From: Ambrosia x helenae
Taxonomy: Eukaryota > Streptophyta > Magnoliopsida > Asterales > Asteraceae
Direction: 5' to 3'
DNA: 64,000 nt
Assembly (NCBI GenBank): GCA_030844895.1
Contig: CM061227.1
Coordinates: 78,565,738-78,629,737 of the forward strand
The position numbers and the translations under genes were made by a program. The notes under the pieces are model-generated. The model saw nothing but the letters and a program-made list of their open reading frames with translations, had not been told where the DNA came from and searched no databases. Shown here piece by piece: positions 22,371-33,788 of the stretch (its first letter is position 1; each line of letters opens with the position of its first letter).

Positions 22371-22659
22371 CAATCATTCCACACATAAATTGCAAATTGA
22401 TAATATATACATGTAAGCATCAAGTGTTAAGTATAGTATGTGAGTTGTGATTATATTATCGTAGACAAGGTCAATGGGTCTAGGTATGAATTAGTTCATA
22501 TTCCTCTAGATATGTTTCCAAGTGTCATGAATAATCGTATGTCCAAATATTCAATACTAAGAGACAAAAATATTCAATACTAAAATTTATTACTCGAATC
22601 AAACAAGTCATTACATGGAATTCAAAAGTAAATAACATTCTAAGAGTAGGGGTTTGTCA

Positions 22660-23861
22660 TTAGGCACCTGGAGGGTCTTGATCTCGGTTTAGGTTAGGGC
22701 ATCGGTTACGGAAGTGATTTGGATCTCCACATTCATAGCACTGACCATAGTTGTACCTGCCGGGATGATTAGGGTTGGCAGCCGGAGCAGGGTTGGTTGG
22801 TTGGTATTGGGGTTTGGGGCTTCACGACATGTGTTGACCAGGTGGCCATAGTTACCACAATTGGTGCACAAGCGACACGCTGAAGCAATGGGATGATGTC
22901 GTTTGCATGTGTTACACAATGGAAAGTTTCATGTATAAGGTTTCTTGTTAGAAGCTTGTGTAGTGAGGTTTGCATCAGGATCCCTGGTCTTGCGCTTCTG
23001 GTTCTCAGTAGTTACCGCGGCTACAATACTTTCTTTCTTGCCTTTCCGAACTAAGGTCCCGTTCTTTACGTGATTGTAAGTTAAGGTAGCTACTAGACAC
23101 TTGGCCTCTTCGAGGGTAGCAGGGTTCCTTCCCCATACCGTGTCCTGAATCTGCATGGGTAAACCACCGATATACTTCTCGATGGCTACAGGTAGGGGAG
23201 TGACCTTATGGGGCAACAACAGACTGAGCTCATGGAAGCGGGTATTATAAGCAAGGTTTTCCCCACTATCCTGAGCAAGGGTGTGGAACTCATCCTCCAA
23301 TTTCTTGACCTCGTTACGTGGGCAAAACTCAGCTTTCATTATCTCCTTGACTTGATCCCAAGTCATAGCAAGTGCAACTTCAGCTTCGCGGGTGCGCTTT
23401 TCCTCATTCCACCAAGTGAGTGCTCGTTTGTGAAGAACACTCATAGCATAACGGACCTTAAGGTTATCGGGACACTCACTATTTATGAACGTATTCTCGA
23501 TACCCTCGAACCATTGAAGGAGGCCAGTAGCTCCTTCGTCCCCGCTAAACTTAGGAGGATTGCAGGTATTAAAGTGTTTGAGGGTGCAGACTGGGTGACC
23601 ATTCCCATTTCCATTCCCGTTCCCATTGTGATTCCCATTGCCATTTCCATTTCCATTGCCGTTTCCATTCATTTGGATGACTTGAGCTAGCAAATTAGGA
23701 ACCAGAGTTGCTATTTGTTGCACCATTTGCTGGGTAATGATCGCAGCCAGTTGGGCATAACTTCCATTGTTGTTGTTAGTGTTGTGGTTGTGGTTGTGGT
23801 TGCTGCTCCCTTCATCATGATTGTCGCCACTGTTAAGGAGAGTGTTGCGACGTGGAGGCAT
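22660..23861 (-). pseudogene. Gag of gypsy-2 (retrotransposon gag, lightly broken)
   Basis: It starts MPPRRNTLLN at 23861. An Asn-rich head is followed by an Asn-Gly repeat tract (23610-23680). The core retrotransposon gag domain follows with GDEGATGLLQWFEGIENTF and ALTWWNEE. Basic linkers and two Cys-rich knuckles come next (CNTCKRHH...CTNCGNYGHLVNTC and CYECGDPNHFRNRC), ending DQDPPGA. A stop near 22929 and a frameshift near 22800 interrupt the zinc-binding part. No protease or pol follows; the sequence goes straight to 3'UTR and PPT. It would make Gag only and rely on a partner for enzymes. Confidence 0.8.
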
Positions 23862-24394
23862 GATCTGTAAGAGACACAATGAAGGTTCAATGAGACATGA
23901 AATGAATGAGGTAATATAAGGAATGTAATCATTTATCCATTAATTAAAACGAATAAACGAAACGTTGACTTATCAAAGATTCTAGATTCTAATAACATAG
24001 TGAAGACATGCTTTAGCCTATAAGTGAACACTCATCCCGAGAATTCCCAGGTAGGCATCCGGGTCCCTCGTCTGATTGGGATATATGCGCAATGCTAGTC
24101 CTAGACAGAAAACTCAGAATACAGGCGTTCACCCTTCCAGATTGCACGTGTTCATTATTAAAATCTAGAACTTCGACGAGATCTCAAGGTGGTTCAGGCT
24201 AAATCTGAGGATTTGTCCTATTAGATCCAGTGATGGAGAATAATCATCTTGTAGGGGTTGAAGTAGAGATAAGAAGTAGGATAGAGAAAGAGAAAAGAAA
24301 TAAGTATAGTTGCAAGTAAAAGGAGCAAGTACTGGTTATAATCTTGTGGTTATAGACTAGATTATTTTTCTAATAACCTAATTCCCTATAACCA

Positions 24395-24408
24395 TGGCTC
24401 TGATACCA
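24395..24408 (-). other. primer binding site of gypsy-2
   Basis: TGGTATCAGAGCCA on the - strand, 3 bases from the LTR start at 24412; iMet type. Confidence 0.85.
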
Positions 24409-25963
24409 ATCTGTAACACCCCAACCGATGGCGGAAACATCGAGGTGTCACATATTAATGATTTTTCAATAGCTCATGGTACTAAATGAAAGTTGAATAA
24501 TATTAAACAATTCACAATTTATCTTACAAGTAAAGATTACAAAAGTTGACTTATATGAACTAGGTCCAAGCTCCTACGTGTTCCAAGACTTGTACAACTT
24601 CCAATAGCAAATAAACCTGAAACATGTTAAGTTGGAAAGATGGGGGGTCAACTATAAATAGTTGGTGAGAATACATAGGTTTTGCATATAGTTGAAAACA
24701 ATATGTTGTGTAACAATCATAGTTGAAGCATAATAATGAGTAATGATAGAATATGAGTCCGACATGTAACAATGCGTCTTTTGTACAATCAAACCTTGTG
24801 TCGACTGAGACCTAACTCGCAAGTTAGTAAAAGTGTAACTGTTATCGATCATCCATGAATTTATGCGGGGGGATGGGTTTGTCAGACCTATAGCGCTATA
24901 ATCTAAACAGGCGGCTTGATCAATGTTAATGATTGTACTGTGTCTTTTTGTTACAGTTAAATGATAGAATGAGTAAATGATAGTGTAATTGAATCACAAG
25001 TTTCAACAATGTAAGAATGAGTAAATGATAGTGTATAAAATGTTTAAACATGTTTCACCCCAAAATGTAAAACAGAAAAAGGGGTAAACTCACCTTATGA
25101 TAGTATTGAATCCCTTGGTATAGAATAAATGTGGCACAACGATTCCAAGTATACCCTAGGTTCAAGACAACAAAATAAGTCTAAGTTTTCTAGTCTAATG
25201 GTATTCTAGGGTTCCTAATTTGGGGATTGACAATTGAATAATCGTTGATTAGATAAATAGTTAATAGATAAAGGAAAATTGGGAAAATAATTAAGTAAAA
25301 GGCTATTTATAGATTTTTGATTAAAGATAGTCATATTATAAGATTTTAAATATGAAAATAATTTATATAAAATTATTTTCTCAAAAATTGAATATTTAAT
25401 ATATTTATTTCTATTTGTCAAAATATAGTTTTTAATATCTAAAAATATTAAAATTAATGAAATTTCAAATTAAAATTTATATTTCTGTTCTAAATGAATA
25501 GAAATAATTTATGTAAAATTTTGGTATAAAAATATTGAAAAATGAATTTACTATGATTTATTTATGATTAAAATAACAAAAATTAATTAAAAATATTAAA
25601 TTAACCGTTTTTCTAGAATAAAATTTATTTCTGAAATACTTATTGATCTATAAGTTTAAAATAATTTTTTGTGGGATTTTATAAAGTAGTTTAGATATTT
25701 TTATAGAATTTTAAGATTAAAATTGAATAAAATTGTAATATTTATAATATATATTAAATAAATGATTTTTGATAAACTAAAAATTGTATAATAAAGTTTA
25801 CTATTTGAATAACATAAAACGAATTTTGTAGAATTTATAGAAATCGTTTTGTTAAATAAAAGGATTTTTCTTATAAATTTGATTAAAGAATTATAAAAAT
25901 TCATTATTTAATATTAGGTAGTGTTTAAATAAAATACAAACTGGGTTGTAAATGTTCTCAGGG

Positions 25964-26055
25964 TCCAGACCAATTGGTCTGGGCTTGTGATTGTAAGGCC
26001 TAGGAAGCACTAGCACGTGGGTTCGAATCCGGGTATAGGCGGTTCTTTTTTTTTT
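25964..26055 (+). other. tRNA-like module, right LTR of gypsy-2 (copy of 20663-20752)
   Basis: B box GGGTTCGAATCC and T10 kept; A box weak. Confidence 0.4.
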
Positions 26056-26102
26056 AAATAAATATGTTTTTTTTTATGAAAAGCATATTTAAAAGAAAAA
26101 GG

Positions 26103-26175
26103 AGTGGTGGACGGGACTCGAACCCGGCCGGCCAGACTAGAACCCACGCGTTTTAACCAACTTGTCTAAAGATCA
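26103..26175 (-). other. tRNA-like module, right LTR of gypsy-2 (copy of 20803-20874)
   Basis: A box, B box and T-run identical by eye to the left copy. Confidence 0.6.
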
Positions 26176-26791
26176 GATTGTTAATTGTTTCGTTTTGTTT
26201 TATCTATAAACAGATATGTTGGCGTGTCATCTTCCCCAATTAGAACATAAAAACCCTAGATATCCAATCCTTTCAATTCATTATAGAAACAAACAACGAA
26301 TAGAGGGCTTTTAATCTACGTACTAAAAAGACTCATAAAATGTAGAGAATTTAAACTAACCGATTCCAAATGATGTGTGAATCGAATGAACAGAAGAGGA
26401 ACCAAGAACCCAAAAATTCGTTTGATTTGATGATTTTAATTATCAAAGGTTGTGTGGGTTTAGTTTTTCGATACTGTGTGAGGGAGGGTGTGGGTTTGAT
26501 TGTGTTAAAGTGTTTGTTTTAAAGGAATTATGATTCTTTTTTTAGGAAAGTCGAACCCGGTAAATAATCCTCTAAATTGACCCACGATTCACGCATGAAA
26601 TCATGTAAAAGACAGCAGTATAATGCGTAATGAAATTTTCAGTCATGTCTGGCCATTTAATTTGATTATAGTTTCCAAATTGTGCTTGAATGAGCAAAGA
26701 TTGAATCGGTTGACTTTGGGGTTTGACTTAGAATGGTTGGCCATGAGTTTTAAATAAGGTTATGTCTAATTCGTTTCCAAAATAAATACAA

Positions 26792-26889
26792 TCACCAAGC
26801 TTGGCCGAGTGGTTCGTTCTTGTTTTGTAGTGTCTGACCCGGGTTGGGGCGCGGGTACGAGTCCCGGCCTAACCATATATATTTTTTTT
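26792..26889 (+). other. tRNA-Ser/Leu-like module, right LTR of gypsy-2 (copy of 21492-21585)
   Basis: TTGGCCGAGTGGTTC and GGGTACGAGTCCCGG are kept; two substitutions fall in the middle section. Confidence 0.6.
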
Positions 26890-27091
26890 AAATCATTTTC
26901 TCCAACTTATTTAAGTATAATATTGTTTATTAAATAAACTTTAACAAAATTTTATTCACAAAATACTTAAAGTATCATAAGGAAACCCCAATGAGTAAAC
27001 TGTAACATCGCAAAATTTTCCCCAAATTTTAAATATAATAAAAAACCCCTCATTTTTTTTACCTAAGCTTTTATTCTCCTAATTCACAACT

Positions 27092-27122
<31 letters not shown>

Positions 27123-27339
27123 GTATAATAATAATAATAATAATAAAATATTTTTTTTTTAATTATGTTTGTCTAAGCCCACAACCCAATTTAACCCACC
27201 CTTAATTTAAACTCAGCCCAAACACCTTATTTCTTTACCTTTGCTGAAGCCCAATCTCTAGCCCACTTGTCTTGGATCCGGCCCAAACACAAACCGGCCC
27301 AACTACCCTTCCACCCCTCCCCTTAGTACAATTTAAAAA

Positions 27340-27425
27340 CAAAAAATGTTTTGTTCCACCCGGGTTTCGAACCCGCGCCACTCCACACACACACACAAGA
27401 AACAACCACCTGCTCCACATGCCTT
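27340..27425 (-). other. tRNA-like module, antisense to E, 5' LTR
   Basis: - strand: A-box-like GTGGAGCAGGTGGTTG, B box GGGTTCGAAACCC, T6 run. It lies about 285 bp upstream of the TATA box and is equivalent to D's 5460-5549 module. Confidence 0.6.
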
Positions 27426-27708
27426 TGTTGATTTAACCCAACTCAAAAATTTATATAACATCACTAAAGCACAGATTCCTTTCTCCTCCCTTCCTGTTAC
27501 GCGCTGCATCATGCATGAATTTGAAATTCAAAATTTACCAACCTTTAACACGTAATTAATTCTAAATGGAATGGTTGTGTGATTACCAATCACATACGCG
27601 TCTTTTATCCACTGATTCGTGGCCAATCATGCCGGATTTCAAGCTATTACACGCGTTTTACATTCAAAGCCGAGTCAACCTTCCAATCTAACAAACCAGA
27701 CCCCATCC

Positions 27709-27717
27709 CTATAAATT
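27709..27717 (+). promoter_or_regulatory. LTR TATA box (element E)
   Basis: CTATAAATTGAG, the same core as in D and in the solo LTR at 52459. Confidence 0.6.
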
Positions 27718-28035
27718 GAGCACCTCCAGACCTTCACAACTCGCTCACATATCTCTCCTAACCTCCAATCATTCGGAAACACTCTAAATAATTATCTTCG
27801 TTCGTTGTTTGACTTTGGCTTTGACCGAGAAATCTGTTCGCAAACGTGTTTGTAAGTTGGTTTTTGTTTATGGGTTTCTTTAATCGGAACCTACAAAGTG
27901 TTTACCCTATGATTAATTAGATTAATATTGGGTAAATCACTCGATTGGAAAACTAGGGCTCGAATTGATAATTTTGGGGAAGAACACATCGATCTGTTTA
28001 TATTTATTTTAAATCAACAATATCCAAACACGACC

Positions 28036-28122
28036 ACTGGCTTGGACCAGATGGTTGTGTCTGGTGCACTACACCCAGCCCACGCGGGTTCGAACCCTGC
28101 GAGCAGCAAACAATTTTTTTTT
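28036..28122 (+). other. tRNA-like module, sense to E, 5' LTR
   Basis: A-box-like TTGGACCAGATGG; T-arm GCGGG-TTCGAAC-CCTGC that pairs fully (one G-T); then a T9 run at 28114-28122. It lies 325 bp downstream of the TATA box. The best-preserved T-arm in the window. Confidence 0.65.
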
Positions 28123-29629
28123 GGTTTGTTTTTAACCAAAAACAATTAAAATAGATTTTATATAAATCTTATAAATTCATTTTAAAATACCAAAACCCTT
28201 TTATAAATTCTACAAAAATTATATTATGTTAATCTGAGTTAAGAGTTTTATTTACAATTTTTGTTTTTCAAAAATTCATTTATTTAATATTTATAATAAT
28301 TAAATCATTTTTATACTATTATATTTATAAAAATCCATTTATATATCAAAACAATTTTATTAAATTCTCCAAAATTTATCCTGACTTTTTATAAAGTCAA
28401 ACTTTACTGAAATAATTTTTAATTCAGTAAAATCATTTATTTTATATTTTTAATCAATTTTTGTTAGATTTAATCATAATTAAATCATAATAAATCCAAT
28501 TTTCATCATTTTTGCACCAAAATTTTATACAAATTATTTTTAATCATTTAGAACAGAAATATGATTTTTAAAATAAGAATTCTTTAATTTTAGTATTTTT
28601 GAATATTAAAGTTAAATATTGACTATTTATAAATAAATAGATTTAAAAATCTATTTTAAATGAAATAATTTTATAAAAATTATTTTTATGCTTCAAACAC
28701 TTTAATGTGCACATTCAAAATTCAAATTTTATAAAAAGACTTTCTTTCTTTCATTAATTATCAAATTTTCTTTATCTAATTAACATTTTAATTTAAAATT
28801 CAACAATTGATTATCCCCAAATCGAAACCCTAGGATACACTTGTAAGTTAATTAGACTTAGACTTATTACATATTACCTTATTATAGGGTGATATTTGGA
28901 ATCATTTTGGGCAACACAATTATTACATCTTTTCAACAAGTTAACATTTGCTAAGGTGAGTTTTACATAGCCCCTTTTCTATTTATCACCATTTTTGGGG
29001 TGAAACATGTTACAACATCATTTATGCAATTCAATCATCAATGTGTCTATGTGTTTTTCTATGTTGCATTATGTCTTGAACATGACTAGGGTAAGCACAA
29101 TTCTAGCATAATCATTAACATTGATCAGCCGACGGTATACATTGATAGATCTATTGGACTGACAATCCCACCCGGATACGTGCCTCCTACAAAGGTAGCG
29201 TGGGTGTTTGTTATCGTATAACATATTGGACCATGAGCGTATGGTATGTATCATTTTATAACAGTCATCAGGGTTGATTATGCACTCGATTTATTTCTAG
29301 TATGTTCTCACATATGGACTAGATTGACATGACACATGAATTGCACAACATTTTTATTCAATTATCAAAAACCTATGTAATTCTCACCAACTTTTGTTGA
29401 CCCAAAACATTTTCAACTTAACATGTTTCAGGTTCTATTTGCTTGAAGATTTGTATTGATGCTTGAAGATATGTGTATAGTTTCATTCAATTTGATGTAC
29501 AAATTCTAGAACTATTGTATGTAATTCATTTAAATCATTTAATGGAATCTATTATTCACCATGAGCTACTGAACAATCATCAATACGTGGCACCCCGATG
29601 TTTCCGCCATCGGTTGGGGTGTTACAGAT

Positions 29630-29642
29630 TGGTATCAGAGCC
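29630..29642 (+). other. primer binding site of element E
   Basis: TGGTATCAGAGCC, 3 bases after the LTR end; iMet type. Confidence 0.9.
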
Positions 29643-30192
29643 TTGGTTATAGGGAATTAGGTTATTAGAAATAATCTAGACTATAACCTTAGGGACTAAA
29701 ACAGTACTTGCTTCTCCTACTTGTAACCCTAATTGCTTCCCTAATCCTATCCTTATCCTATGCCTTATAACCCTAAACCTACATGTGACTACTCTTATTT
29801 GTCTGCTGCAATTCTTATCCACCATTAGAATTATAGGACAAAATCCTCAGGTTTAACCTGAAACCCCTTGAGATCTCGTCGAAGTTCTAGATTTTAATAA
29901 CGAACACGTGCAATCTGGAAGGGTGAACGCCTGTATTCTGAGTCTTCTGTCTAGGCTGGCATTGCGCATATATCCCAATCAGACGAGAGACCCGGATGCC
30001 TACCTGGGAATTCTCGGGATGAGTGTTTACTTATAGGCTAAAGCATGTCTTCATATGTTATTAAAATTTAGAATCTTTGATAAGTCAACGTTTTCGTTTA
30101 TTCGTTTTAAATAATGAATAAATGATTACATTCCTTATATCACCTCATTCATTTCATGCCACATTGAACCTTCATTGTGTCCCTTACGGATC

Positions 30193-30459
30193 ATGTCTCC
30201 ACGTCGTAGCACTCGCAATAACAGTGGTGAAAACCAAGAGGAAAGTAACAACAACCACAACACCAACCACAACAACAACAAAAACAACAAAGGTGTTGAT
30301 GCCCGACTGGCTGCGATTATCTACAACCCTGCTCAGGTTACTAATCCTAATCGTCCTGGTAATTTCAACCATGGTCAATGCTATGAATGTGGAAACCCAA
30401 ATCACTTCCGTAACCGATGCCCTAAACTAAACCGAGATCAAGACCCTCCAGCTACTTAA
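30193..30459 (+). CDS. mini-Gag of element E
   Basis: An intact 88-codon frame from MSPRRSTRNN to DQDPPAT, nearly the same as in element D: Asn-rich basic head, LAAII-YNPAQVT deletion junction, one CCHC knuckle CYECGNPNHFRNRC. Six extra in-frame codons lie upstream of the chosen start. The differences from D are mostly amino-acid substitutions, with the frame kept in both. That suggests the short frame spread as a unit. It may act as a nucleocapsid-like RNA-binding peptide; function not shown. Confidence 0.7.
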   Translation: MSPRRSTRNNSGENQEESNNNHNTNHNNNKNNKGVDARLAAIIYNPAQVTNPNRPGNFNHGQCYECGNPNHFRNRCPKLNRDQDPPAT

Positions 30460-30639
30460 CAGCAAGTCCCACCATTTGAATGTTGTTTGCTTTTAATTCT
30501 TTGTATTGACACTTTATGGATTCAAGTAATAAATTCTAGTATTATCATAACATCTGTGTGCATGCTTGTTTGAATGTAAACTGATTGCTATATCTATGAT
30601 CATACTTGCTTACTTGTACAACAATTAGTTGATTACCAA

Positions 30640-30755
30640 ACAATCTACTTAACGATTGGTAGAGGTCATCATGTCTTTCCAACAGTCGGGAGAGGCCCTA
30701 CCACCTGCTCAACGACTGGTGGAGACTATCAGACCTGCTCAACAATCGGAAGAGC
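30640..30755 (+). repeat. degenerate minisatellite in 3'UTR of element E
   Basis: About four units with core CTGCTCAACGACTGGTAGAGG; the reverse-complement equivalent lies in D and gypsy-2. Confidence 0.65.
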
Positions 30756-31072
30756 CATAGAAGGACGCAAAACCCTAATGTAAGGTAAGTTGGTGATTAC
30801 GGTCCGGAACGTAATCGTGAATTTACAGGTACGTTAAGGAGGTGTGGAATTCTACCAAGATTTTCGGTAGTTAACCAAATGTAAACTCTTGATATCTAGT
30901 AGTTCATTTAGTAAATCAACTCACACGTAACACGCCTCCTATCCACGCTATTCGAGACAGGTTACTCTATTCATTGTCATGCCCTAACATAAAATTCTTC
31001 AAGTCACACTTGTCCTAATTTTTATCCAATCCCCTTCAACCCTGTGTTTTCAATAAACTTCGGGACGAAGTT

Positions 31073-31090
31073 TTCAAAAGTAGGGGAGAC
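31073..31090 (+). other. polypurine tract of element E
   Basis: AAAAGTAGGGGAGAC directly precedes the 3' LTR start TGTAACATCG. AACTTCGGGACGAAGTT, a small palindrome just upstream, is kept in D and gypsy-2. Confidence 0.8.
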
Positions 31091-31427
31091 TGTAACATCG
31101 CAAAATTTTCCCCAAATTTTAAATATAATAAAAAACCCCTCATTTTTTTTACCTAAGCTTTTATTCTCCTAATTCACAACTTATATATATATATATATAT
31201 ATATGTATATGTATAATAATAATAATAATAATAAATTTTTTTTTTTTTAATTATGTTTGTCTAAGCCCACAACCCAATTTAACCCACCCTTAATTTAAAC
31301 TCAGCCCAAACACCTTATTTCTTTACCTTTGCTGAAGCCCAATCTCTAGCCCACTTGTCTTGGATCCGGCCCAAACACAAACCGGCCCAACTACCCTTCC
31401 ACCCCTCCCCTTAGTACAATTTAAAAA

Positions 31428-31510
31428 CAAAAAATGTTTTGTTCCACCCGGGTTTCGAACCCGCGCCACTCCACACACACACACAAGAAACAACCACCTG
31501 CTCCACATGC
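31428..31510 (-). other. tRNA-like module, antisense, 3' LTR of E
   Basis: Identical by eye to 27340-27425. Confidence 0.6.
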
Positions 31511-32123
31511 CTTTGTTGATTTAACCCAACTCAAAAATTTATATAACATCACTAAAGCACAGATTCCTTTCTCCTCCCTTCCTGTTACGCGCTGCATCAT
31601 GCATGAATTTGAAATTCAAAATTTACCAACCTTTAACACGTAATTAATTCTAAATGGAATGGTTGTGTGATTACCAATCACATATGCGTCTTTTATCCAC
31701 TGATTCGTGGCCAATCATGCCGGATTTCAAGCTATTACACGTGTTTTACATTCAAAGCCGAGTCAACCTTCCAATCTAACAAACCAGACCCCATCCCTAT
31801 AAATTGAGCACCTCCAGACCTTCACAACTCGCTCACATATCTCTCCTAACCTCCAATCATTCTGAAACACTCTAAATAATTATCTTCGTTCGTTGTTTGA
31901 CTTTGGCTTTGACCGAGAAATCTGTTCGCAAACGTGTTTGTAAGTTGGTTTTTGTTTATGGGTTTCTTTAATCGGAACCTACAAAGTGTTTACCCTATGA
32001 TTAATTAGATTAATATTGGGTAAATCACTCGATTGGAAAACTAGGGCTCGAATTGATAATTTTGGGGAAGAACACATCGATCTGTTTATATTTATTTTAA
32101 ATCAACAATATCCAAACACGACC

Positions 32124-32210
32124 ACTGGCTTGGACCAGATGGTTGTGTCTGGTGCCCTACACCCAGCCCACGCGGGTTCGAACCCTGCGAGCAGCAAACA
32201 ATTTTTTTTT
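32124..32210 (+). other. tRNA-like module, sense, 3' LTR of E
   Basis: Copy of 28036-28122 with one substitution outside the boxes (GTGCACTAC to GTGCCCTAC). Confidence 0.65.
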
Positions 32211-33788
32211 GGTTTGTTTTTAACCAAAAACAATTAAAATAGATTTTATATAAATCTTATAAATTCATTTTAAAATACCAAAACCCTTTTATAAATTCTA
32301 CAAAAATTATATTATGTTAATCTGAGTTAAGAGTTTTATTTACAATTTTTGTTTTTCAAAAATTCATTTATTTAATATTTATAATAATTAAATCATTTTT
32401 ATACTATTATATTTATAAAAATCCATTTATATATCAAAACAATTTTATTAAATTCTCCAAAATTTATCCTGACTTTTTATAAAGTCAAACTTTACTGAAA
32501 TAATTTTTAATTCAGTAAAATCATTTATTTTATATTTTTAATCAATTTTTGTTAGATTTAATCATAATTAAATCATAATAAATCCAATTTTCATCATTTT
32601 TGCACCAAAATTTTATACAAATTATTTTTAATCATTTAGAACAGAAATATGATTTTTAAAATAAGAATTCTTTAATTTTAGTATTTTTGAATATTAAAGT
32701 TAAATATTGACTATTTATAAATAAATAGATTTAAAAATCTATTTTAAATGAAATAATTTTATAAAAATTATTTTTATGCTTCAAACACTTTAATGTGCAC
32801 ATTCAAAATTCAAATTTTATAAAAAGACTTTCTTTCTTTCATTAATTATCAAATTTTCTTTATCTAATTAACATTTTAATTTAAAATTCAACAATTGATT
32901 ATCCCCAAATCGAAACCCTAGGATACACTTGTAAGTTAATTAGACTTAGACTTATTACATATTACCTTATTATAGGGTGATATTTGGAATCATTTTGGGC
33001 AACACAATTATTACATCTTTTCAACAAGTTAACATTTGCTAAGGTGAGTTTTACATAGCCCCTTTTCTATTTATCACCATTTTTGGGGTGAAACATGTTA
33101 CAACATCATTTATGCAATTCAATCATCAATGTGTCTATGTGTTTTTCTATGTTGCATTATGTCTTGAACATGACTAGGGTAAGCACAATTCTAGCATAAT
33201 CATTAACATTGATCAGCCGACGGTATACATTGATAGATCTATTGGACTGACAATCCCACCCGGATACGTGCCTCCTACAAAGGTAGCGTGGGTGTTTGTT
33301 ATCGTATAACATATTGGACCATGAGCGTATGGTATGTATCATTTTATAACAGTCATCAGGGTTGATTATGCACTCGATTTATTTCTAGTATGTTCTCACA
33401 TATGGACTAGATTGACATGACACATGAATTGCACAACATTTTTATTCAATTATCAAAAACCTATGTAATTCTCACCAACTTTTGTTGACCCAAAACATTT
33501 TCAACTTAACATGTTTCAGGTTCTATTTGCTTGAAGATTTGTATTGATGCTTGAAGATATGTGTATAGTTTCATTCAATTTGATGTACAAATTCTAGAAC
33601 TATTGTATGTAATTCATTTAAATCATTTAATGGAATCTATTATTCACCATGAGCTACTGAACAATCATCAATACGTGTCACCCCGATGTTTCCGCCATCG
33701 GTTGGGGTGTTACATAAACTAAATGGGGATTTTATTATATATCAAAGGTTTTGAATCAAAGAAAAAAAATACAAACTGTTACAGTACT

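Larger units (their letters stand above)
27001..29626 (+). repeat. 5' LTR of element E
   Basis: It contains TA and TAA microsatellites (27092-27147), a GCCCA/GGCCCA cluster (27176-27305), two divergent tRNA-like modules around the TATA box, and an AT-rich U5 half (28150-28800) without recognised content. Confidence 0.9.
27001..33714 (+). mobile_element. Ty3/gypsy element E, non-autonomous, mini-Gag only, young
   Basis: LTRs 27001-29626 and 31091-33714 (about 2.62 kb, TGTAACATCG...GTGTTACA) flank a 1.46-kb internal region with PBS, mini-Gag, minisatellite and PPT. TSD TAAAC at 26996-27000 and 33715-33719. By eye the LTRs differ at only a handful of sites, several of them CpG-to-TpG or CpA changes, so insertion is recent. 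It is the same family as element D in opposite orientation. Confidence 0.92.
31091..33714 (+). repeat. 3' LTR of element E
   Basis: Near-identical copy of 27001-29626, including the TATA box. Confidence 0.92.
18630..33783 (-). mobile_element. Ty3/gypsy element gypsy-2, gag-only, with nested insertions
   Basis: LTR ends TGTAACACC...TGTTACA, flanked by the TSD GTACT (18625-18629 and 33784-33788). The matching uninterrupted site is in copy B near 45705. It runs on the - strand: PPT-like GGAGAC and the sequence around AACTTCGGGACGAAGTT at 21763-21800, gag, then a PBS at 24395. The internal region is only 2.65 kb and encodes Gag but no pol. The left LTR contains a solo LTR; the right LTR contains element E. 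Confidence 0.9.
24412..33783 (-). repeat. right LTR of gypsy-2 (5' LTR), split by element E
   Basis: Pieces 24412-27000 and 33715-33783 align with the left LTR. Between them sits element E with TSD TAAAC. Confidence 0.9.

Noticed and set aside
22045..22395. 116-codon minus-strand frame with Gly-Arg-Gly repeats
   Set aside because: It is a translation of the 34-bp minisatellite; the periodic peptide follows from the repeat.
28036..28122. Functional tRNA gene
   Set aside because: A and B boxes and terminator are present but acceptor arms do not pair, here and in most of the other modules; called tRNA-like only.
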